A stretch of DNA of 64,000 nt from Saxidomus purpurata (GCA_022818135.1 JAFMSR010000001.1:4340663-4404662); one strand, 5' to 3'. Shown: positions 48,101-57,100, numbered from the stretch's first letter. Numbers and translations: made by a program. The notes: generated by a model not told the origin, from the sequence alone.

Positions 48101-49473
48101 AAACAAAGCTTGACGAGCAGGAGGATGTACTATGTAAGATTGTTTTCATGAATTTACCAGATACAGTGTACTTTACAGTCCTGAGAAAATTCAAAATTGA
48201 TATTTTCAAACACAGTATTTTATTAATAAGTTAATTACTGTATGTTGACTGTGCTTAAACTAGGACTTGACAAAATTTATTCATAACTTGAGATTATAGG
48301 GGTTATGTTCATTGTAGGAACACTCATTAGTTAGCTGTCATACTGTGGCAATTGCAATACATAATTGTATCTTTGTGGCCAGTGTAGACCACCAGCAGAC
48401 TGCCATCATAGTCCATGTCATTTACTCTTCAATTGTTATTTTTCAGTCAGATTTTATGAAGACTGATAGATGCTCATATCCTCAAGATTCCCAAAGAGGA
48501 AGTATAGAGAAATGTTAACATTAGGTCTAAAAGTCACGGGCGAGATTTTCAGAATATTGTTTTAGTACTTTTATGACCAAATAACGTTTAAATAGTAAAA
48601 CATTCATATACTATCAGATTTTGTATGCACGTCTATATTTGCATTAACAGGTGCTTCAAGAATGTTGACTCGATCTAGAGGAGAAACAACAAGTATACAA
48701 GACATACTAGATGATTCAGACATTAGAAACAGGTACTTTTTACTTTTAACTTTTTAACACACTTTCACTCTTACTTCATGTCAAAAACTGGCAGTGTCAA
48801 CATGGTGTCTGTCCCCAGCACCTGTCAAAGGCATTACAATGAAGCAAAACTGTTTCATTCTGTATTAGCAAATACAATCACAATGTGAAAAGAACAAGAA
48901 AATTTGACCACATTTTGTATATGATATTCTTATTTCCTGAAGAAGATTACTATAAATAGTCTGTGGAATATCAGTGGGGGCAAATTAAGCAAAAACATTT
49001 TTTTAAGGTCAAGGTCACTGTTACTAAAAATAGATTTTTAAAATTTTGTTTTTAAAGTTTTAAACAAAAATAAAAAATTTAAAGTCAAGGTCACTGTTCC
49101 TTAAAATAGATTTTTGTGTTATTTTAATATCCTGTTTCAGTATGATTATTGACAAACTGCCATGGGGGAGGCATATGTTTTTGTGACAAAAACTACCATG
49201 ATCTGGTCACACTGGCTCAAGGTCAAGGACACAACTTAGGGTCAAAGGTTTGAGTCTTGAATTTGTGTCCACTCAATATGGCCTAAACCGCTTGATGGAT
49301 TTGAAAGAAACTCTTGCCAAATGTCCACCTCATCCAGATGATGTGCAACAGATCAGCAACTTTATTTGCCTTTTAGAATTCCACGCTGTGCACCTCCGAG
49401 AGAAAAAGTACACTCAGTAACATTAATTCCATTAATGTTCCTATTTGCAGCAGGGGGTATAGCTGTCTTCTAA
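23910..49473 (+). CDS. bHLH-domain protein, 11 coding exons, about 807 aa
   Basis: The exons are 23910-24182, 30094-30293, 32056-32140, 32762-32909, 35822-35943, 37400-37700, 38533-38606, 46676-46789, 47206-48133, 48651-48732 and 49377-49473. All splice phases agree. The bHLH domain is at residues about 148-208. The basic region RHRESERVRHHSLNESL aligns with Myc/Max-type basic helices at H5, E9 and R12, with His at position 13 where class-B proteins have Arg. Helix 1 ends in MRVP, the loop is GYDPGA, and helix 2 is KETKVIQMQRIIGYECFL. The N-terminus is acidic (DIDADDSGVEDLPF, DEDELAFIDDDKDED). The long exon 9 is Ser/Pro/Thr-rich with a basic patch KNKRKR that could be a nuclear localization signal. 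The C-terminus may be hydrophobic (TLIPLMFLFAAGGIAVF). Predicted to bind E-boxes as a nuclear regulator. I do not recognise the subfamily. The introns are full of repeats. Confidence 0.8.
24215..24893 (+). repeat. AGCTCACC-family repeat copy in intron 1
   Basis: It has a stem-loop-type start (CACCTGAGCACATTATGCTC, then ATGGTGAGCTTTTAGGATC), a GTCCGTCTGTCC tract, and the end GGTGAGCGATCCAGGGCCAT with CGTGGCCCTCTTGTT. Confidence 0.85.
24894..27570. other. bHLH intron 1, unassigned part
   Basis: AT-rich. The part 24950-25400 carries diverged text like repeat core units (ATGAAACTTGG, AAGGTCA). No exon is supported. Confidence 0.4.
27571..28763 (+). repeat. AGCTCGTC-family pearl-like repeat
   Basis: The 5' stem TAGCTCGTC pairs with GACGAGCTA at 27597-27605, followed by GTCCGTGTCGTCGTC. 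Core units carry ATCAAAGCTATCACTTTGAA and AGGTCACTGTTACT. The end is ATCAGACGAGCGTCAGGCAC with GCTGGCGGTGCTCTTG. Confidence 0.8.
28968..29655 (+). repeat. Tandem core-repeat array, unit about 120-130 bp
   Basis: About five to six units contain CCAATAACTTAGTTAGGAA, GAGGTATTGCCATGAAACTT and TCAAGGTCGCTGTTACTAAA. The array lacks the terminal stem-loop and looks like a fragment of the neighbouring family. The open frame on the minus strand here is a product of repetition. Confidence 0.8.
29656..30093. other. bHLH intron 1, end
   Basis: No feature is recognised except the acceptor tttaattttag before 30094. Confidence 0.5.
30094..30293 (+). CDS. bHLH gene, coding exon 2 (basic region)
   Basis: Encodes GHSKSTKRRQYPNTCFTG… through …TPNTIKKMMERHRESE, phase 0 to phase 2. 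It supplies the basic region of the bHLH. Acceptor tttag, donor GTAATG. Confidence 0.85.
30535..31632 (+). repeat. AGCTCACC-family repeat, well preserved
   Basis: The start is a near-perfect hairpin: AGCTCACCTGAGCAC, loop AAA, GTGCTCAAGGTGAG. A GTCTGTCTGTC tract and about six core units of 130-150 bp follow (TGTATGCAATAGAGGTTGCA, TTCATGAAACTTGGTCAG). The end is GGTGAGCAATATAGGGCCAT with CTTGGCCCTCTTGTT. Confidence 0.9.
31633..32055. other. bHLH intron 2, unassigned
   Basis: No feature is recognised. Confidence 0.5.
32056..32140 (+). CDS. bHLH gene, coding exon 3 (helix 1 and loop)
   Basis: Encodes VRHHSLNESLKDVCMRVP and GYDPGAKETK. One leading nt completes the Arg from exon 2. Donor GTTGAT, phase 0. 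The intron falls after the KETK that opens helix 2. Confidence 0.85.
32141..32761. other. bHLH intron 3
   Basis: AT-rich; no feature is recognised apart from the splice sites. Confidence 0.5.
32762..32909 (+). CDS. bHLH gene, coding exon 4 (helix 2)
   Basis: Encodes VIQMQRIIGYECFLENTFRG followed by LCDQLGVPSKLVLKLNTQF. Acceptor ttagcag, donor GTGAGT, ends phase 1. Confidence 0.85.
33064..34039 (+). repeat. TACCCCC-family pearl-like repeat
   Basis: The 5' stem-loop is TACCCCCTGAACACAAAGTG and TAAGGGGGGGTA. It is followed by CTGTCTGTCCGTCTGTCTG and five to six core units of about 150-170 bp, each with CCTGGTCAGAATTTAATGAT and CCTAGTTGTGCATGGTCCA. The end is CGGGGGGTATTCATCACCTT. Several units contain stacked AGGTCA half sites. 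Confidence 0.9.
34593..35610. mobile_element. TIR element, CAGGGCCCTCA ends, 5-bp TSD, 1018 bp
   Basis: The ends CAGGGCCCTCA and TGAGGGCCCTG are flanked by TGCAT on both sides (34588-34592 and 35611-35615). An internal direct duplication of about 180 bp contains TTGTCACGTATTTTCACGAC and CCCGATTTTCGG. There is no intact transposase, so it is non-autonomous. The first coding-like frame (34763-35026) has no domain. Confidence 0.75.
35822..35943 (+). CDS. bHLH gene, coding exon 5
   Basis: Encodes an acidic segment EDFYQPSSYRTSDADDEDDI then DDQDQLVTIKSRDNDLPSGC. Phase 1 to phase 0, acceptor tatttcag, donor GTAAAT. Confidence 0.8.
36177..36323. mobile_element. MITE, ACAGTCAAACCTGTG ends, 147 bp
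   Basis: There is a perfect 15-bp inverted repeat, ACAGTCAAACCTGTG … CACAGGTTTGACTGT. It is related at its ends to the 955-bp element at 54749. Confidence 0.85.
36324..37399. other. bHLH intron 5, right part
   Basis: Contains a weakly repeat-like stretch (about 36650-36780: GTCTCCGTAAGTCTGTATG, GAGCTTAGATATTTGG) resembling core units of the AGCTCACC family. No exon is supported. Confidence 0.4.
37400..37700 (+). CDS. bHLH gene, coding exon 6
   Basis: Encodes LIRSSSIEDNILKYPREKIS through …ESGIKVETQSSLDDDCHFH. Acceptor tttctgcag, donor GTGAAT at phase 1. An alternative phase-0 donor (AAA|GTAGAG) inside the exon would pair with a different acceptor for exon 7 but is weaker. Confidence 0.75.
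37996..38176. mobile_element. MITE, CAGTAGACTC ends, TA TSD, 181 bp
   Basis: Left CAGTAGACTCTGGGTATAAC, right end complement CAGTAAACTCTGTATATAAC, flanked by TA on both sides. This is a Tc1/mariner-pogo-like non-autonomous element. Confidence 0.85.
38533..38606 (+). CDS. bHLH gene, coding exon 7
   Basis: Encodes INSLIEEGLYDDSEHFRTMT then PSFM. Acceptor actttttcag fits phase 1, and the donor is a good GTGAGT, phase 0. Confidence 0.75.
39179..40989. mobile_element. TIR element, CAGTAGAATTCCGC ends, TA TSD, 1.81 kb
   Basis: Left CAGTAGAATTCCGCATTACG, right end complement CAGTAGAATTCCGCTATTAC, TA on both sides (39177-39178 and 40990-40991). This fits the Tc1/mariner superfamily (pogo/Tigger-like terminus). 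No transposase is present. A pearl-like repeat (39249-40227) is inserted inside it. Confidence 0.85.
39249..40227 (+). repeat. ATGCCCCC-family pearl-like repeat
   Basis: The 5' stem-loop ATGCCCCCGAAGGGTGGCAT is followed by a GTCTGTCCGTCTGACC… microsatellite and five core units spaced 170-178 bp (GTGTCCGGACTGTAACTTTG; CATCAAGACGACGTGTCGCG). The end is CGGGGGCATTCGTCACTTGG and ends AGCTCTTGTT. Confidence 0.9.
42017..42474. mobile_element. MITE copy 1, GGTATGACTACACTAAATC ends, 458 bp
   Basis: The inverted ends are GGTATGACTACACTAAATC and GATTTAGTGAAGTCATACC. The sequence is the same as 45072-45529 apart from one visible base. Confidence 0.9.
42482..43391. mobile_element. hAT-type non-autonomous element, 910 bp, 8-bp TSD
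   Basis: Ends TAGGGATGGCAACGAATA and TATTCGTTGACATCCCTA (complementary with small differences) are flanked by CTAAAAAT on both sides (42474-42481 and 43392-43399). Subterminal CGAATATTCGG repeats are typical of this hAT group. Confidence 0.9.
45072..45529. mobile_element. MITE copy 2, same family and orientation as copy 1
   Basis: 458 bp, flanked by TA on both sides (TTTA before, TATT after), so TA is the probable target. It differs from copy 1 at one position in the CCACATATATC/CCACAGATATC stretch. Confidence 0.9.
45730..45910 (+). pseudogene. Remnant of a TTF/BED-type zinc finger from a hAT-like transposase
   Basis: One frame reads KPCKEHDTGFKIWPWQY, KSVDALFCKTFVDSGKHNAF and VSGC. This is the pattern W…LFCK.C…KNAF..GC of N-terminal fingers in hAT-like transposases and ZMYM6/ZNF862-type proteins. 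The second Cys is replaced by Phe, and no long open frame continues. Confidence 0.55.
45995..46200 (+). pseudogene. LINE 3'-end fragment
   Basis: RQQSFFTRTIKDWN is followed, one frame over, by LPADIMSTGSVDSFRAQ. This is the usual C-terminus of non-LTR reverse transcriptase proteins (FF.RTI.DWN.LP…S…FR..L). It is frameshifted and has no upstream RT domain here. Confidence 0.65.
46676..46789 (+). CDS. bHLH gene, coding exon 8
   Basis: Encodes REETVSTSTGVEDMEEGFDL then SSPIRCRESVFLHSPPLR. Phase 0 at both ends, acceptor ttatatag, donor GTAATA. It includes SP dipeptides that are possible proline-directed kinase sites. Confidence 0.8.
47206..48133 (+). CDS. bHLH gene, coding exon 9 (long Ser/Thr/Pro-rich exon)
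   Basis: 309 codons opening GIWHSASKFHLPDKADTPGR, phase 0, acceptor tttacag, donor GTAAGA at phase 1. It is disordered, with repeated IPVPV motifs, SP/TP sites and a basic patch ELKNKRKRYTPFRSPF. Confidence 0.85.
48651..48732 (+). CDS. bHLH gene, coding exon 10
   Basis: Encodes ASRMLTRSRGETTSIQDILD then DSDIRN, phase 1 to phase 2. Acceptor cattaacag, donor GTACTT. Confidence 0.8.
49377..49473 (+). CDS. bHLH gene, last coding exon (hydrophobic tail)
   Basis: Acceptor atttgccttttag, phase 2. It reads IPRCAPPREKVHSVTLIPLM then FLFAAGGIAVF and a stop. About 18 uncharged residues end the protein, as in tail-anchored membrane proteins. A second acceptor (cctatttgcag, ending 49450) would give a different non-hydrophobic tail, so this end is less certain. 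Confidence 0.6.
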
Positions 49474-49837
49474 ACTGCTTTATGGTTATTGAATTCCCCC
49501 CTCCCCGACCCCCATTTTAAAAAAAATTCTTGTAAACCTGTTTTCAAAATTTAATTATACCCCCAGATACGAATTCCTGGTTGAGACAATATTTGTCGGG
49601 GCTATTTCTAAAAACACACTGGTTGGAATTCAATTAAACTTCATAGAAGTGTTAATTAAGGACCAAGCCTATTTGTGCATATCTTTGGCATGTTCTACTC
49701 GGTTGATTTTCTTTGAGTTATAGCCCTTCGATTTTTACATAAATATTATGTACATAGAGATATTTGTCCGTGCTATTTCTCAACAATCTCCGAGAGGAAT
49801 TCAGTGAAACTGCACAGAAATGTTGCACTCAGATAAT

Positions 49838-50090
49838 TTTTATGTTCCCGGAAGGGATGGTGTGCGGGGAGCATATAGTCACCACTTTGTCCGTTGGCCG
49901 CTTTGTTCCTTACCAGGCTTTTTCTTAGCAACAACTGACAGGAATTCAAAGGAATTTCATGTTGATGTTCACTACTAAGAGGAGACTTATTGTCTGCGTG
50001 TTCCAGTATGATTATTTTTCACAGAGATATGGCCTATTTATTACTGCTGTATTAAGGTAGCTCGCGGGTTTCCCCTAGAAATCGGGTCAT
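49838..50090 (+). repeat. ATGTTCCCGG-type pearl-like repeat fragment
   Basis: Stem ATGTTCCCGGAAGGG … GCGGGGAGCAT, then CTTTGTCCGTTGGCC. It is a short fragment. The region 49560-49800 to its left carries related core text (TGGTTGGAATTCAATTAAAC). Confidence 0.6.
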
Positions 50091-50691
50091 TTTTTTAAAA
50101 GGCAACGCAGATTTAAGATATTTTGCATGGCAATCCCGTGACTAATTGACTTTTGTGAAAAAAATACAGTGAAGTGATATTTTCATGGAAACTGAGTTAA
50201 AAGCGCCACCTAGCTGGAAAGTGTATTTTCGTGTTATTTTTTAAATATCTCTGTCTATGTAGATAACGAAACGATATAACGAAATAACAGTTGATTTCCA
50301 ATTATACCATTTTTATTAAAATTGGTATTTGAATAACAAAATGACAGGCAGTTTTGCATACTATGCTCAGCTTGATAAATACACGGTGTGAAAAACGCTT
50401 CCAGGTAAAAATCGATAACCGAAACAAGATTATCAGTATGATAGGGCGTTTCTAGACCATACTTTTTGAAAGACCTTGTTTCGTATCATGATCTACAGTA
50501 TATAATAGTCTATAGAATAATTTATAGTTATATTAAAAAAGAACCCTCTGTCATTTTTCTCTTCAGTGCAATTTTACAATTTGTACACAGAGCTAGGACT
50601 CTGTTTCGGAGTAAAGTAGTCAAAGACTAAAATACAGTCAAATACAGGCATCCATATAAAGTCTTCTATTGAAGTACCATTTGAGCCTCTT
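50091..50691. other. Tail-to-tail spacer, probable GIY-YIG gene 3' UTR
   Basis: Between the two convergent stop codons. No further features are recognised. Confidence 0.4.
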
Positions 50692-51150
50692 CTAAGGGTA
50701 GATGAAGTCTGCCTGCCCATTATTTCTCTTTTTCCAAGCATAGTCATTCAAAGAGAGGCAATCATTTTCATCACTTTCAGCTGTAATCCTGTTGTTAGGG
50801 TTTGATATTTTATAATTTGCATAGATGTTGTACTTCTTATCCAATGCATCGTTAATAAAGCCGGATATATGAGAACCATCTCTGCAGTACTCCTTGATTC
50901 TAAATGATATTCGTGGATCTGGTTTATTTCGGCAAGTGCTTCCAATATACACAGCAGTGTAGCGTATATTTCGAGATTTCTTTTTGTTTTTTAAAGCTAG
51001 TTGGTATATTCCACATTCGGCAGGAAAATCCTCATCCAATGTATTACTTCTATAACCAGTGTGGCCATCAGACCGTGTTGTCCATCCATCTTTTTGGATT
51101 GGAGACATGATTTGGATCCAGTTACTCCAGTCATCATCTTCGTGACCAAG
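50692..51150 (-). CDS. GIY-YIG gene, main exon
   Basis: 152 codons and a TAG stop. The acceptor on the minus strand is tttttcttacatag, directly before CTTGGTCACG (exon start 51150), phase 0. The frame contains the whole GIY-YIG domain with no stop. A Met sixteen codons in (51106-51108) could also start translation. Confidence 0.8.
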   Translation of the reverse strand, partial: LGHEDDDWSNWIQIMSPIQKDGWTTRSDGHTGYRSNTLDEDFPAECGIYQLALKNKKKSRNIRYTAVYIGSTCRNKPDPRISFRIKEYCRDGSHISGFINDALDKKYNIYANYKISNPNNRITAESDENDCLSLNDYAWKKRNNGQADFIYP

Positions 51151-54100
51151 CTATGTAAGAAAAAGTAAAACATGCATAACTTTTTAGCTCACCTAAGCTG
51201 GCTCAGGGTGAGCTATTAGGATCGATGAATGTCCGTCGTCTGTCGTCCGTCCACACTTAGTTCGTTAGCACTCTAGTGGTCACATTTTTGCCTTAATTGT
51301 CACGAAACTTGGTCAGGATGTTTGTCCCAGTAATTACTTGGACGAGTTCGAATATGGGTCATCTCGGATGAAAAACTAGGTCACATGACCCAAAAATAGA
51401 AAAATCTTGTTAAGGCTCTAGAGGCTACTGTTTCAGTCCAAATATCCTGGCAATTTGTCAGAAAGGTTGTTTGGTTGATTTCTAGCTCAAGTTTGAATAT
51501 GGGTCACCTGGGGTCAAAAACTAGGTCACATAGCCCAAATATGGAAAAACCTTGTTAACACTCTAGAGGTAACATTTTCAGCCCAAATATCCTGGCAATT
51601 TGTCAGAAAGGTTGTTTCTATGATTTCTAGCTCAAGCTCGAATATGGGTCATCTAGGGTCAAAAACTAGGTCACATAGCCCTTCTATGGAAAAAACATTG
51701 TTAACACTCTAGAGGTAACATTTTCAGCCCAAATATCCTGGAAATATGTCAGAAAGGTTGTTTCGATGATATCTAGCCCAAGTTCGAATATGGGTCATCT
51801 GGGGTCAAAAACTAGGTCACTAGGTCACAGAGCCCAAATATGGAAAAACCTTGTTAACACTCTAGATGTTACATTTTCAGCCCAGATATCCTTGAAATTT
51901 GTCAGAAAGGTTGTTTCGATGATTTCTAGCTCAAGTTTCTATATGGGTCATCTCGGATGAAAAAATAGGTCACACAGCCCAAATATGGAAAACCTTGTTA
52001 ACACTCTAGAGGTAACATTTTCAGCCCAAATATCCTGGAAATATGTCGGAAAGGTTGTTTTGGTGATTTCTAGCTCAAGTTCGAATATGGGTCATCTAGG
52101 GTAAAAAACTAGGTCGCAGAGCCCAAATGTGGAAAAACCTTGTTAACACTAGATGTTTCATTTTCAGCCCAAATATCCTTGGAATTGTCAGAAAGGTTGT
52201 TTCGATAATTTCTAGCTCAAGTTTCAATATGGGTCATCTGGGGTCAAAAACTAAGTCACACAGCCCAAATATGGAAAAGCCTTGTTAATACTTTAGAGGT
52301 AACATTTTCAGCCCAAATATCCTGGATATTTGTCAGAAAGGTTGTTTCTATGATTTCTAGCTCAAGTTCGAATATGGGTCATCTTGGGTCAAAAACTAGG
52401 TCACAGAGCCCAAATATGGAAAAACCTTGTTAACACTCTAAAGGTAACATTTGTAGACCAAATATCCTAGAAATTTGTTAGAAAGGTTGTTTCTATGATT
52501 TCTAGCAACTTTGTTAAAAGCAGATGTACTCGGGTGAGCGATAAACAGGCCTGTGAATTATCCGCGGATTTGGGATCCATCAAGACTGTTTTTGAGATCG
52601 ATGCAAATCCGAGGAGAAATTTCGAGGGGGGGGGGGGGTCGCGGTAATTTGCTATTTTGCAGTTTCGCCGTGTCAATCAAAAACCGATCGTCGTCTATTG
52701 GATAACATACGAAAGTAAGTGGAGCGTCGTTACAAATATCGGCAATTTCGTTGTCAGTTAAAAACCGATTGGCGTCTGTTGGTCAATATACGAAAGAAGG
52801 CGGAGCTAATCTGTCGTTATCAAAGGTGTTAATTATAAACAATCGTAAAACTGAAAATAATAGACCTCGGCGAATTTCTATGATAGTGTTTGTAACACGG
52901 ATTAATGAGCGGCCGAATCTGACACGACCGTGTATTTTAATTCACAGATTGTCGGCGATCAAAAGACAATTAATGTATACCTGTTTTTCCGATAATCACA
53001 TGTCATTACTGAAATTAGAACATTCTTTCATGATTAAAGAATTATTAACACTCGACCTGCACTGATAATTGTGAAAATCGTCGTGAGTTTATATTAATCG
53101 GAAGAGCAACGAATAACAGGTTTATGATAATTCGAGCATTGGTTTTTGGCATCCGTATTTTAATTATTGACTTGTTTATAAACGTGTTGAAATTTTAACT
53201 TGCAAATTGTTACGGACGTAATTTTTGTTACTCTTCATAAATATCGGGGGGCATTATGAATTGTAAATACTATTCATTAGTTGAACTTACTTTTTGGGCA
53301 ATTTCTTTAATTAAAACTTTTAAAATCGCGAAAAAATGACGAAAATCACGGACATGCGAGGTCGCGAAAATATGTGACAAACGGGGATCAACGTACTTTT
53401 GAACTGATGGATCCTATGAAAAGGATGAAAAATTTAGCTTATTTCAGAATTATTATAGATAACAAATGCAAAGCTGCAGGATGACCGGAACCCTATGACC
53501 CATGGCTCGACCCTTAAAATTCTCACCTTGACTCTTGAAAATTTGATTTTGACCCTTGAAAATTTAGGCTGGAGAGTCAATGACCCTTGAGTTGGAAAGC
53601 CTACTGAACACCCTTTCAAGCAGTTATCAGCAGTAGCAGTTGTGTCTAACTCTAATAAAAGAAGATTTAAAAGATATTTTATATTATAATAATTATTCTT
53701 CTCACAAATGTTACATGGAGATTTACATAAAAGCAAGAGAGATGTCTTTGAAACATGAATCTAAGCCTTTAGATTTCATTAAAACCCAGGAGCTTCCAGG
53801 GGCTTCGCCCCCCTTGTCCCCCCACAAGGGCTTTGCCCTTGACCCACAAGGGGCCTTGTGGCCCCCTTGACCCCTCGCACACTTTTCCTCTTTTTTCACA
53901 AAACCCTGTTCACAGCCCTGGATAAAGGGCCATCCATCGTCGGAACCCACGGTTAATTCCTGCCGCTTCTCTCCGTCATATACCGTGGGAAAATAGACTG
54001 GCAAAACTTCGTAATGCATGAATATTCATGACTATTTTTCATCCAATGAAATCGATACTTACAAAAAAAAGAGCACCTCCACAATGAAGAGTATCCTCAA

Positions 54101-57100
54101 ATAATGACCGCCGTGCAGAACGTTGAAAAAAATGATTGATTTGTTTTGTCCCGATTAAGGGACGATCATATAGAAATCTGCAATCCGAGACCAGTGATGC
54201 AAAAAACCTGTTTAAAACTACATCGCTGACAAGCATGGAGGCTGCCATTTTTAATGTTTCCCCTAACGCGGTTTGAGAGCCGCGATTTCATTGGATAGTT
54301 AATCTTGAGAAAAATATCAAGAAACCAATCGAAAGGCTTGAATTTACCTCATTAATTATTCATGAGTACGAGATTTCTTCAGTCAATTTGCCCAGGGTAT
54401 TCAATTGGATAATAATGAATAGCCTGGGTTACCGAGGATGAGGGCCATCATGGCCCTCTTGTTTCATAAATATTGTCACCAAACCTTGCATACTTTTAAA
54501 AATAAATGTCTACTGTGCTTACACAAAATTTTCATTAAAAGGTCACATTGGAAGAATTCATCAAATGGTGTACATGTATTTTACTGTTTATAATACCAAA
54601 CCTCGGTACCCATGCTCACATCATCACCCTGAACTTTGATGAATGAGTAATGTGATACCTTGAAATCTGCAAAACACAGCAAGTTTAATGCAACTGTTTG
54701 TCTGAAAAATATTATTTTTATATTCCCGAAACAAAGTTTAGGGGGGTACAGTCAAACTTGTGAACAACGGCCGATCAAGGGAAACCATGAAAACGGCCGT
54801 TGTTCACAGGTGACCTTTGTTCGGAGGTGTGGGCAGTAAATATATTTTTATCATACTAAACATTGTTTATCAAGTTCCATCACCACTTGTCAGATAAACA
54901 TGCTATAAGCATTAACCGAATAACGATTTATCCGAATTTCGTGCATATGGTTTAATTTTGCAAACGGTCGCACATGACACATCAAATACAAAATGATTTT
55001 GTATCGGATCAACAATGGCAGAATTTAGTTAATAGGCCTTAAAAAGCTTTAATAAGCCAGAAACTGTGACGCTGATCACTTTTTCAAACAGGAAACGATC
55101 ATTTAATTAACGTGGATTACGCCCCATTGCCGTTGTTTGATTTCATTGCCGATTGTGAATATTACAATACAACGGCTAATTTACGAGATTAAAGTGTGTG
55201 TTTTTCAGTTTAATTGTAATAAATCAAACAATTTACGAAACGTGATTGCATTAATTAGCTGAAATAAACAATTATTATTTATTTGCACAAACAATGAAAA
55301 CTGCGACTCCAAATTGCGAAGATGTTCTGCATCAAATAAACAATCAAGCAATTTTGGCAATTACCGGACAGTTTGAACGGATTAATTTTACGTGTGACAA
55401 TTAAATGTTAGCACTTCTTTTCATCACCAAAAACATCTTTGATTATTCTGCCCGTCGTTTGAGGTGCAAACAACTTTACAAGAAACAAAATGCTCTGATT
55501 CAGCCAGCTTTAAAAATTCCAGTGGCCGTTGTTCGCATCACGGACCCGATGACGGGAAGCTTTTTACTGGCCGCTGACCGCGGACGGCAGGTGGCCGCTA
55601 TTCCCGGCCCTTTTTAGAGCAAATTTGGACGGGGGGAATTCAGACTGGCCGTTGTCCGCAGGTGGCCGCTAGTAACAGGTGGCCGTTAGCACAAGTTTGA
55701 CTGTATATAGGAGTCACCTGATGGATTGCCGGGCAGTCGTCCTTTGCATTTTCCTTGGTCAAAGCATAACTTGAAAACTACTGGTTGGAATTCAATATAA
55801 CTTCAAATAATGGTCAAGCCCATTGAGAGGAAGTACAGTGCATAAGAACCATAACTCTATCTTGAGTTATTACGGAATAATTGCCCTTTGTTACTTTTCC
55901 TTGCTTAACTTGAAAACTGCTGGTTGGAATTCAATAAAACGTCATACAATGGTCAAGAACAATAAGAGGAAGTGCAGTGTACAAGAACCATAACTCTATC
56001 TTGACTAATTAGAGAGTTATTGCCCTTTGTTACTTTTCCTTGTCCGGAGGATAACTTGAAAACTGCTGGTTGGAATTCAATACAACCTGAAAGCAATGGT
56101 CAAGCATATTGAGAGGAAGTGCAGTGCACAAGAACCATAACTCTATCTTAAGTAATTACATAGTTTTTGCCCTTAGTTACTTTCTTGTCTGGAGTATAAC
56201 TTGAAAACTACTTGTTGAAATTCAACACAACTTCATTCAATGGTCAAGCACGTTGAGAGGAAGTGCAGTGCACAAGAACCATAACTATAACTTGAGTAAT
56301 TACAGAGTTATTGCCCTTTGTTATTCTCCTTGTCTGGAGCGTAACTTGAAAACTGTTTGTTGGAATTCAATAAGACTTCATACAATAGTCAAGCACAATA
56401 AGAGGAAGTGCAGTGAACAAGAACCATAACTCTATCTTGACTTATTTCAGAGTTAATGCTCTTTGCTATTATGCCTTGTCCGGAGCATAACTTGAAAACT
56501 ACTGGTTGGAATGCAAAACAACTTCATACAATGGTCAAGCACAATAAGAGGAAGTGCAGTGTACTAGAACCATAACTCTATCTTGACAAATTACAGAGTT
56601 ATTGCCAAGAACCATATCTCTTTTTATACCCCCGAAACAAAGTTTGGGGGGGGATATATAGGAGTCACCCGGTGGTTGGTCAGGCGGTCTGTTGCATTTT
56701 CCTTGTCCGGAGCATAACTTAAAAACTACTTGTTGGAATTCAATACAACTTCATACAATGGTCAAGTACATTGAGAGGAAGTGCAGTGCACAAGAACGAT
56801 AACTCCATCATGACTCATTACAGTTTAATAGTTTGTCAACGGATTCTCAAATTGGTATTTGGATAATCGATCAGCCTTCCGAACGAATATCTGGATATTC
56901 GGTCATTTTATGTACTTAAATCTGATACGTTTTTTAGCTCACCTGGCACAAAGTGCCAGAGTGAGCTATTAGGATCGCATTCTGCCGGCGTACGTCGTCC
57001 GTCTGTTTGTCCGTCCACCATTTCCTTCAAACGACATCTCCTCTGAAACCACTGGGCCAATGTTGATGAGACTTTGCAGGGATGTTCCTTGCATGAAGCT

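Larger units (their letters stand above)
52550..54437. mobile_element. Candidate 1.9-kb insertion in the 51185 repeat
   Basis: The host repeat is complete if this stretch is removed. The inside is unlike the repeat. It has a poly-G run at about 52626-52640, a direct duplication (AAAAACCGATCGTCGTCTAT versus AAAAACCGATTGGCGTCTGT), GACCCTTGAAAATTT repeats at 53.5 kb and GC hairpins at 53.8 kb. No clear TIRs or transposase were found, so the class is unknown. Confidence 0.5.

Noticed and set aside
50692..51150. GIY-YIG domain as part of a Penelope-like retroelement
   Set aside because: There is no reverse transcriptase frame on either side, the domain is split from a spliced N-terminus, and the end motif differs from Penelope endonucleases.
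53723..54019. 98-residue minus-strand frame with TVYDGEKRQELTVGSDDG
   Set aside because: It looks partly coding, and an acceptor-like gttttgccag precedes it, but its phase does not fit the exon at 54063 and the rest crosses the GC hairpins.
55405..55617. 70-residue frame inside the CAGTCAAAC element
   Set aside because: It spans the GC-rich subterminal motif array; there is no known domain.
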